From Phellopilus nigrolimitatus (taxonomy: Eukaryota > Basidiomycota > Agaricomycetes > Hymenochaetales > Hymenochaetaceae): a stretch of DNA of 64,000 nucleotides. Position 1 is the first letter of the stretch. Every line of letters starts with the position of its first letter. The notes under the pieces were generated by a model. It worked only from the letters and a program-made list of their open reading frames with translations, did not search any database and had not been told where the DNA came from. Shown in pieces: positions 55,701 through 64,000 of the stretch. Made by a program: the position numbers and the translations under genes. The stretch lies in assembly GCA_021029095.1 (NCBI GenBank), contig JAJOHG010000016.1:659277-723276 (forward strand), read 5' to 3'.

Positions 55701-57805
55701 CTACCGCGCGCAAGCCATCCGCGAATGGTGCATGGCCATGACCACTATCAATGCCGATGGCCCCCCAGCAGTACGTCTCTGCGGCGGCGGCGGTGAGCAG
55801 ACACATGCGCCCGCAGGCGCCGCTCGAGTCGAGCACGAGCATCCGTACCCAGAAGCCGCGCAGTTCGAAACGCGCGCTGGAAGATTACACACCCGGAAAG
55901 ACGCTCGGTGCGGGCAGCATAGGCAAAGTCGAACTGGCATATCACAATTTCACCGGCGAGAAGGTGCGCAGCTTCTTCAGCGTCAGCAGTTCTGTCTGCA
56001 CACTGACTAGTTAAAATATATTTGTAAATGATACAGCCCGTTGCGTGCGCAGCTCAGGATCAATATCCTCACGCGAGCCAACATCGAAAGCACAGGGATG
56101 AATGGTGTCGTTTCGACAGAGGCGGCGAAGCAAGTGTCGAAGGACGCATCGAAGGAGACCTGCATGATACTGGAGGCGGCGCTATCGATGCTGCTACACC
56201 ACCCGTATATCTGCAGTATGCGGGAACTCATCGCGCACGCGAACCATTACTACATTGTGGTCGGGTACGTCAACGGCGGGTAGATACTCGATCACATCAT
56301 CAAGCACGGCCGTCTTCGCGAGCGCGTTGCCCGCAATCTCTCCCGCCGAATTTACTCCGCACTTGACTACTGTCACCGCAACGACGTCGTCCACCGCGAC
56401 CTCAAGATCGAGAAAATCCTCATCTCCCAAACGGACAACATCAAGATCATCGACTTTGGTCTTTCCAGCCTCTACAATCCTTTCGACCATCTCTCCGCCT
56501 TCTGCGGATATCTATACTTCGCCGCTTCCAAGCTGCTCAACGCCAAGGTCTACACCGGACCCGAAGTCGATGTCTGAGGTTTCGTTGTCATGCTCTACGT
56601 ACTCGTTTGTGACAAGGTGCCCTTCGGTGATCAGAGCAAGCCTGTGCTTTACGCGAAAACTAAACGCGATCTCGTCGAGTATCCAGTCTGGCTCAGCACA
56701 GGTGCGATCCATTTATGAAGAAATCGTTATCATAGCTAAATTGTCTCTCATTTCCTGACAGAATGCAAGCACCTAAACACACGCATGCTCGTCATCAACC
56801 CATCCGCACAGGGCATTCTTGCTGAAATACTCTCGCGTCCGTCGATGATCCGCGGGCATGGATCAACCCCAGATGTGCATATGATCCATCGCGAGCCCCT
56901 GCGGGCAGACGAGCTCGACTGCCAGATTATCCGGGGCATGACCGATTTCGAGTTCGGGTACGAGGATGAGATTGAGCGCAAGCTTGTTGACGTCCTCAAG
57001 AGCGGCGCATTTGCACGCGCTGTCCAGCCTGGGAGACGCAATGGCCGCAGCGGGCTTTTCAATGCGTCCCTCGCGTTTTATGATAGCTCGCTTTCCTCTG
57101 GATCGGGCTCCGGCCGAGTGTGCGATACACCGACTGCGACGCCTTCGAAAAAGAGCCGTCATTTCTGTGAATTTGACTTCTACCGGCGCAAGTTGTTCTC
57201 GCCCGGCCCATCCCTGATCGACACCCCGACGCACCGCACACCTGCGATGTCGAGTTCGCGTCTCTCCCATGCGTCGCTCGTCGACATGCAGAGCGAGTCC
57301 GCAGATCCAACGGGCGGCTTCCACCCGCTCCTTTCGATATGTATTTTCTCGCACTTGACAAGCTGAGCGCGAGCGTGTATACGGGCCTGGTCATTTCGCA
57401 AGCACCCAGATGTCACTGGTCGAGAAAGATGATGGCCCTGCTCCGCCGCTGTGCGCTCTGAATCCACTACCTGCTTCCGCAACCGTCAAGACGAACGGCA
57501 GATTGTCGCAGCCGCCTCAGTCAGACCAAGCCAAAGCAGCCTATAGTATGGTTCTTCCGCGTCTTCCCGCACCTGCGAGCTCACATTACTCCTGGCTACC
57601 GTACGATGCGCACGCCCCCAGTCGCGCGCGCGATGCTGATGCTGGAGCAGATTCTGTCGACAACACTCCCTCAGCCGGTTCGGTGGGTGCGCGCTCGCGA
57701 AGACAGTACTACCACGCGCGCCGTCCGCGTCGACGCACCGTCGCAGCCATAGTCACAGCCAACGCCCGAAGGCGATGTCTGCGCTTCGCGTCTGGGGCGG
57801 CGCCA
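55700..57805 (+). pseudogene. KIN1: KIN1-type kinase, copy 4
   Basis: Reads LEDYTPGKTLGAGSIGKVEL, YHNFTGEK, an intron, LRINILTRANI (ATP-binding Lys changed to Asn), HPYICSMRELIAHANHYYIV, a stop after [19 protein letters not shown] (HRD intact), [15 protein letters not shown] (DFG intact), [20 protein letters not shown] (APE damaged) followed by a second stop, [18 protein letters not shown]. After an intron come RMLVINPSAQGILAEIL, GMTDFEFGYEDEIERKLVDV, SADPTGGFHPLLSI and a Ser/Ala-rich tail to SALRVWGGAIG. Its lesions differ from those of the other three copies. It is followed by NUP205-like sequence. Confidence 0.85.
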
Positions 57806-59433
57806 TTGGCTCGTACGTCAACTTCCCACCAAACCAAGAAACCATGTTCCTCACCATCAAACTCCTGGCTTCGCTTTCACAGTCCCCTTTGTTCCAAAAC
57901 ATTGCCGCTCTCATCGAGCACAGTTCGGAGTCGACGATCATACTCGACGACTTTCTTCGCTTGCTGGCCTCTGATTCTGCTGATGATGTTGGCGCAGCTG
58001 AGGAGTAGTCGGACCTCTGGACGAGTTCTGGCGCGCCGGACCTCGAGAACGAGCAGGACCTGCTCGCGCAGGCTATCTGGGTGGCAATTCTGAATCTCTT
58101 GCTCTATGGCACGAAGCATAACAAGTCTTGCTCTCTAGCATTTCTGGTGTTGTTCAGTAAGGTAGCGCCCGATGCACAGATTCAGGACCCGCACGATCTC
58201 GGTCGAGGGAGTTTTGTCTACATGTTGTGCTCTACCTGCTGAACACGGGTGGACCGAGGCTGAACGGAAATGGGAAGGGAAGAAGAGGGAAAAGCACAGA
58301 GCGGTCAAGGCAATCCCGCTGTTCGGGAGCCAGCCCGTCCTGGCTGAGCATCTATACAAGCTTATCTATCAGCTGTGCGAGCATTCGCGCACACGTTCGT
58401 CCCTCATGCTTTATCTCAGGACATGCGAGGACTTTTTCGCTCGCTACTTTACCTAGCTGGGATGGCCGTGCACGCCCCCTTCAATGCGCGGACCCCATTT
58501 ATCGAAGTTCTTTATAGTGATGGGTCCCGCGTTGCCACGACATGCGCGACATGAAGGGCTTCGTTCGACTCCGTTCCTGGTTGCTGGACCTTGTATCGCT
58601 GGATCTACACGTCCTGACGGACAAGGGCGTGAAGCAACGCGTCAAGGACTTCCTGGATCTGCTTTTCGGCGCCACAGACTTGTATCATGAATCAGAGAAC
58701 GATTGGGAGCATGATATTTTCTGGCCACTTAACAATGTCAGCCAGTCGCGGATTCGCCTTATCGAACTCTTCCAGTCGTTGGAATCTGAGTGGTATGACA
58801 GTATCACCGTTACGCTTGTCGACTTACAGTTCTATACGACACTCAACCTGCAGTCTTGTGTTCGCGTGGATGAAAACGGATGCGAGATCGTCGATCACAC
58901 AGGCCTTTTCGAGTTCCTCAGCAACGCTCACAGGACGCTTTTGCGGCAAAGTCAAATCGCCAACACGTCCCATAACACGCAGCTCGACGCCGAGACGAGG
59001 TGCACCTTGGAAAGCTGCGTTGTAGAGAACAATCTGCGCGAGGTCCTGTTTGCTCTCAACGTCAGTTACGAGTCGTGGAACGATTGGCCGACGTCGTACT
59101 CACGAAATCCTTCGGTCGTATTGCTCACGACCGGCGCGAAAACATCCTTTACGATTTGCTGCACGTCCTCCCCCCCAGCGATTCGCATCACCGTCCTACC
59201 TGAGTCATCCGCGATCCTTCTTTTCGAAGTACTCTTTACTCATTATTAAGTTGCAGGAAGAGCGGCGACAGGCATACTTGCTCTGCTCTGGAGATTCGCT
59301 AGAGTCGAGTGCTTTGCCGGAGGAGGAAACAACAACAATTACTTCGCCATATACTAGACTGCGTTATGGACACGAACAGGCGGAAACTCGTCCGCGGAAA
59401 CATTCACGCAGCTTTGGTAAACTTTCTCGGTAG
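57806..59433 (+). pseudogene. NUP192/NUP205-like nucleoporin fragment
   Basis: These are large helical scaffold proteins of the nuclear pore inner ring. Visible: NFPPNQETMFLTIKLLASLS, QSPLFQNIAALIEHSSESTI, PDLENEQDLLAQAIWVAILN, HGWTEAERKWEGKKREKHRA (frame change), IPLFGSQPVLAEHLYKLIYQ, MKGFVRLRSWLLDLVSLDLH, RIRLIELFQSLESEWYDSIT, LVDLQFYTTLNLQSCVRVDE, CTLESCVVENNLREVLFALN, AHDRRENILYDLLHVLPPSD and MDTNRRKLVRGNIHAALVNF. The last motif resembles the R-G-N-x-x-A-A-L-x-N-(Y/F)-L of Nup205. The central 58542-59090 stretch is open for over 180 codons. Both ends are cut: KIN1 on the left, the zinc-finger-like gene on the right. Confidence 0.6.
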
Positions 59434-59690
59434 CATGCACGGCGAGCGCAAGACGCTTGCGTACCGTACAGTCAGAAGTAGCCAATCAGCAGAGTGCACC
59501 GGCGCATGGCACGGGACGAGCGGCGAAACAGGCACGGATGCAGCCTGTTTGCGTCAGTGATGGTGGGTGGGTAATTAGGGCGCCACCGCTGCACGTCGTT
59601 AAGTATGGGCATGGCGGACGCGTCGTCCGTGGCACATCACCATGCTGTGTTTACATGCGCAACGGAGAAGAAAGAGTGCGAGGCGGCCGG
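59434..59690 (+). pseudogene. Zinc-finger-like protein, 5' fragment (copy 3)
   Basis: Matches 43751-43900 (ggtagcatgcacggcgagcg start, TAGCCAATCAGCAG, GGCATGGCACGG). The start Met codon context is degraded. It ends at the satellite flank. Confidence 0.5.
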
Positions 59691-59857
59691 TCTTCCAGGC
59701 AGAACTCAAGATTCTATCATAACCTACATAAGCTCCCTATCTCTGTCTCTCCTACTCTTCACTGCTTGTACTCAGAGAAGGGCATGACAATGAGGGGACA
59801 AAAAAAAAGAAAGAAAGAAAAAAGAAAAAAGAAAAAAGAAAAAAATTGAATCAATAA
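59690..59857 (+). repeat. Left flank of the satellite arrays, copy 2
   Basis: Matches 27590-27734, with an added polypurine run of A and AAAAAAG units (about 59801-59845). Confidence 0.8.
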
Positions 59858-62800
59858 ACACAAGTTCAAAAATCCGTGTCAGAGACAAACAGACGTAGAA
59901 AGCTCGGTTCAGTTCCGATGTGTTTGAAACTCGGTGAGAGCATGATCCAGGATGATTCAGACATGTCCGACCCGTTTACGAAGTTTTTCAGAAACGAATC
60001 CAGTTTTGCTCCCCCGATATCCGGCCAGTAGTGGCGACCGAGTCGGAAACATAGACGTGCGATGTAATCCAAAGTTGTTCGTAATCGTAATGATCGGATC
60101 AACGCAGTATCACCGGCTTCAACTCACCCGACACAAGTTCAAAATGGAATTTGCAGACCGGTAATGAAAATCCGTGTCAGAGACAAACAGACGTAGAAAG
60201 CTCGGTTCAGTTCCGATGTGTTTGAAACTCGGTGAGAGCATGATCCAGGATGATTCAGACATGTCCGACCCGTTTACGAAGTTTTTCAGAAACGAATCCA
60301 GTTTTGCTCCCCCGATATCCGGCCAGTAGTGGCGACCGAGTCGGAAACATAGACGTGCGATGTAATCCAAAGTTGTTCGTAATCGTAATGATCGGATCAA
60401 CGCAGTATCACCGGCTTCAACTCACCCGACACAAGTTCAAAATGGAATTTGCAGACCGGTAATGAAAATCCGTGTCAGAGACAAACAGACGTAGAAAGCT
60501 CGGTTCAGTTCCGATGTGTTTGAAACTCGGTGAGAGCATGATCCAGGATGATTCAGACATGTCCGACCCGTTTACGAAGTTTTTCAGAAACGAATCCAGT
60601 TTTGCTCCCCCGATATCCGGCCAGTAGTGGCGACCGAGTCGGAAACATAGACGTGCGATGTAATCCAAAGTTGTTCGTAATCGTAATGATCGGATCAACG
60701 CAGTATCACCGGCTTCAACTCACCCGACACAAGTTCAAAATGGAATTTGCAGACCGGTAATGAAAATCCGTGTCAGAGACAAACAGACGTAGAAAGCTCG
60801 GTTCAGTTCCGATGTGTTTGAAACTCGGTGAGAGCATGATCCAGGATGATTCAGACATGTCCGACCCGTTTACGAAGTTTTTCAGAAACGAATCCAGTTT
60901 TGCTCCCCCGATATCCGGCCAGTAGTGGCGACCGAGTCGGAAACATAGACGTGCGATGTAATCCAAAGTTGTTCGTAATCGTAATGATCGGATCAACGCA
61001 GTATCACCGGCTTCAACTCACCCGACACAAGTTCAAAATGGAATTTGCAGACCGGTAATGAAAATCCGTGTCAGAGACAAACAGACGTAGAAAGCTCGGT
61101 TCAGTTCCGATGTGTTTGAAACTCGGTGAGAGCATGATCCAGGATGATTCAGACATGTCCGACCCGTTTACGAAGTTTTTCAGAAACGAATCCAGTTTTG
61201 CTCCCCCGATATCCGGCCAGTAGTGGCGACCGAGTCGGAAACATAGACGTGCGATGTAATCCAAAGTTGTTCGTAATCGTAATGATCGGATCAACGCAGT
61301 ATCACCGGCTTCAACTCACCCGACACAAGTTCAAAATGGAATTTGCAGACCGGTAATGAAAATCCGTGTCAGAGACAAACAGACGTAGAAAGCTCGGTTC
61401 AGTTCCGATGTGTTTGAAACTCGGTGAGAGCATGATCCAGGATGATTCAGACATGTCCGACCCGTTTACGAAGTTTTTCAGAAACGAATCCAGTTTTGCT
61501 CCCCCGATATCCGGCCAGTAGTGGCGACCGAGTCGGAAACATAGACGTGCGATGTAATCCAAAGTTGTTCGTAATCGTAATGATCGGATCAACGCAGTAT
61601 CACCGGCTTCAACTCACCCGACACAAGTTCAAAATGGAATTTGCAGACCGGTAATGAAAATCCGTGTCAGAGACAAACAGACGTAGAAAGCTCGGTTCAG
61701 TTCCGATGTGTTTGAAACTCGGTGAGAGCATGATCCAGGATGATTCAGACATGTCCGACCCGTTTACGAAGTTTTTCAGAAACGAATCCAGTTTTGCTCC
61801 CCCGATATCCGGCCAGTAGTGGCGACCGAGTCGGAAACATAGACGTGCGATGTAATCCAAAGTTGTTCGTAATCGTAATGATCGGATCAACGCAGTATCA
61901 CCGGCTTCAACTCACCCGACACAAGTTCAAAATGGAATTTGCAGACCGGTAATGAAAATCCGTGTCAGAGACAAACAGACGTAGAAAGCTCGGTTCAGTT
62001 CCGATGTGTTTGAAACTCGGTGAGAGCATGATCCAGGATGATTCAGACATGTCCGACCCGTTTACGAAGTTTTTCAGAAACGAATCCAGTTTTGCTCCCC
62101 CGATATCCGGCCAGTAGTGGCGACCGAGTCGGAAACATAGACGTGCGATGTAATCCAAAGTTGTTCGTAATCGTAATGATCGGATCAACGCAGTATCACC
62201 GGCTTCAACTCACCCGACACAAGTTCAAAATGGAATTTGCAGACCGGTAATGAAAATCCGTGTCAGAGACAAACAGACGTAGAAAGCTCGGTTCAGTTCC
62301 GATGTGTTTGAAACTCGGTGAGAGCATGATCCAGGATGATTCAGACATGTCCGACCCGTTTACGAAGTTTTTCAGAAACGAATCCAGTTTTGCTCCCCCG
62401 ATATCCGGCCAGTAGTGGCGACCGAGTCGGAAACATAGACGTGCGATGTAATCCAAAGTTGTTCGTAATCGTAATGATCGGATCAACGCAGTATCACCGG
62501 CTTCAACTCACCCGACACAAGTTCAAAATGGAATTTGCAGACCGGTAATGAAAATCCGTGTCAGAGACAAACAGACGTAGAAAGCTCGGTTCAGTTCCGA
62601 TGTGTTTGAAACTCGGTGAGAGCATGATCCAGGATGATTCAGACATGTCCGACCCGTTTACGAAGTTTTTCAGAAACGAATCCAGTTTTGCTCCCCCGAT
62701 ATCCGGCCAGTAGTGGCGACCGAGTCGGAAACATAGACGTGCGATGTAATCCAAAGTTGTTCGTAATCGTAATGATCGGATCAACGCAGTATCACCGGCT

Positions 62801-63860
62801 TCAACTCACCCGACACAAGTTCAAAATGGAATTTGCAGACCGGTAATGAAAATCCGTGTCAGAGACAAACAGACGTAGAAAGCTCGGTTCAGTTCCGATG
62901 TGTTTGAAACTCGGTGAGAGCATGATCCAGGATGATTCAGACATGTCCGACCCGTTTACGAAGTTTTTCAGAAACGAATCCAGTTTTGCTCCCCCGATAT
63001 CCGGCCAGTAGTGGCGACCGAGTCGGAAACATAGACGTGCGATGTAATCCAAAGTTGTTCGTAATCGTAATGATCGGATCAACGCAGTATCACCGGCTTC
63101 AACTCACCCGACACAAGTTCAAAATGGAATTTGCAGACCGGTAATGAAAATCCGTGTCAGAGACAAACAGACGTAGAAAGCTCGGTTCAGTTCCGATGTG
63201 TTTGAAACTCGGTGAGAGCATGATCCAGGATGATTCAGACATGTCCGACCCGTTTACGAAGTTTTTCAGAAACGAATCCAGTTTTGCTCCCCCGATATCC
63301 GGCCAGTAGTGGCGACCGAGTCGGAAACATAGACGTGCGATGTAATCCAAAGTTGTTCGTAATCGTAATGATCGGATCAACGCAGTATCACCGGCTTCAA
63401 CTCACCCGACACAAGTTCAAAATGGAATTTGCAGACCGGTAATGAAAATCCGTGTCAGAGACAAACAGACGTAGAAAGCTCGGTTCAGTTCCGATGTGTT
63501 TGAAACTCGGTGAGAGCATGATCCAGGATGATTCAGACATGTCCGACCCGTTTACGAAGTTTTTCAGAAACGAATCCAGTTTTGCTCCCCCGATATCCGG
63601 CCAGTAGTGGCGACCGAGTCGGAAACATAGACGTGCGATGTAATCCAAAGTTGTTCGTAATCGTAATGATCGGATCAACGCAGTATCACCGGCTTCAACT
63701 CACCCGACACAAGTTCAAAATGGAATTTGCAGACCGGTAATGAAAATCCGTGTCAGAGACAAACAGACGTAGAAAGCTCGGTTCAGTTCCGATGTGTTTG
63801 AAACTCGGTGAGAGCATGATCCAGGATGATTCAGACATGTCCGACCCGTTTACGAAGTTT
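59858..63860 (+). repeat. 298-bp telomere-adjacent satellite, about 13.4 units
   Basis: Constant 298-base period; the units I compared are identical. Each unit contains GATCCAGGATGATTCAGACA, CGATATCCGGCCAGTAGTGG, GTCGGAAACATAGACGTGCG and GGAATTTGCAGACCGGTAAT. The 70- and 93-codon ORFs are by-products of the repeat. The last unit is cut after TTTACGAAGTTT and continues directly into telomere repeat. Confidence 0.95.
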
Positions 63861-64000
63861 GGTTAGGGTTAGTTAGGGTTAGGGTTAGGGTTAGGGTTAG
63901 TTAGGTTAGGGTTAGGGTTAGGGTTAGGGTTAGGTTAGGGTTAGGGTTAGGTTAGGGTTAGGGTTAGGGTTAGGGTTAGGGTTAGGGTTAGGGTTAGGGT
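63861..64000 (+). repeat. Telomere repeat (TTAGGG)n
   Basis: Twenty-odd TTAGGG units to the window end, G-rich strand pointing outward, so this is a right chromosome end. A few variant units (TTAGTTAGGG, GGTTAGGTTAGGG) lie in the inner half; the last 50 bases are regular. Confidence 0.98.

Noticed and set aside
59866..63740. 93-codon minus and 70-codon plus ORFs in each 298-bp unit
   Set aside because: By-products of an identical tandem satellite; no coding signature.
63861..64000. Interstitial telomere sequence
   Set aside because: The array runs to the window end in the outward G-rich orientation beside a satellite, so a true terminus is the simpler reading.

Overview
This is the right-hand end of a chromosome from a filamentous basidiomycete, most likely an Agaricomycete. 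The last 140 bases are a (TTAGGG)n array running 5'->3' to the window edge. Inside it lies a 298-bp tandem satellite (about 13.4 units). The rest is GC-rich DNA with short spliceosomal introns of about 47-75 nt (GTRNGT...YAG). I see no bacterial features, rRNA, tRNA or CRISPR.

Almost no intact gene is present. The window is a mosaic of decayed fragments of conserved eukaryotic single-copy genes. From left to right I recognise: CHD1 (-), a Dicer-like RNase III region (-, four copies), MUB1/samB MYND protein (+, two long copies, one partial and three 3' fragments), MDM20/NAA25 (-, two copies), KIN1-type kinase (+, four copies), galactokinase (+), SEC61 alpha (+, three fragments), phosphoketolase (+), a polyQ zinc-finger-like protein (+, three copies), PFF1-type M28 peptidase (+), KDM4-type JmjN/JmjC protein (+), VPS10 (+), RNA14 (+) and a NUP192/NUP205-like protein (+). 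Nearly all carry frameshifts, stops, internal deletions or chimeric joins. The only long gene that may be working is an unidentified gene at 12667-14455. No transposase, reverse transcriptase or helicase ORF was seen.

The mosaic is ordered. A block MUB1(+) - MDM20 or Dicer-like(-) - leader cassette(+) - KIN1(+) - zinc-finger-like gene(+) recurs about four times (roughly 3.3-10.2, 16.2-23.5, 37.8-46.1 and 49.1-59.6 kb), each copy with its own deletions or foreign inserts (galactokinase, NUP205, phosphoketolase, VPS10, RNA14). A cassette of about 300-550 bp recurs about 11 times at the 5' side of different gene fragments. It has a plus-strand leader with an intron and a CAG-rich start, and a minus-strand leader with its own intron in the opposite direction. 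Several copies carry perfect palindromes centred on ACGACGCGCGTCGT.

Between 27.7 and 33.6 kb lie two other arrays. One is a 465-bp satellite (5.9 units) that is a longer relative of the telomere-adjacent 298-bp satellite and has the same left flank. The other is an AT-richer array of about 715-bp units, each with an A7-CGGCGCGCCG-T7 palindrome, ending at a long hairpin. My reading is a subtelomere built by repeated segmental duplication, with the 465-bp array as a fossil of an earlier chromosome end.
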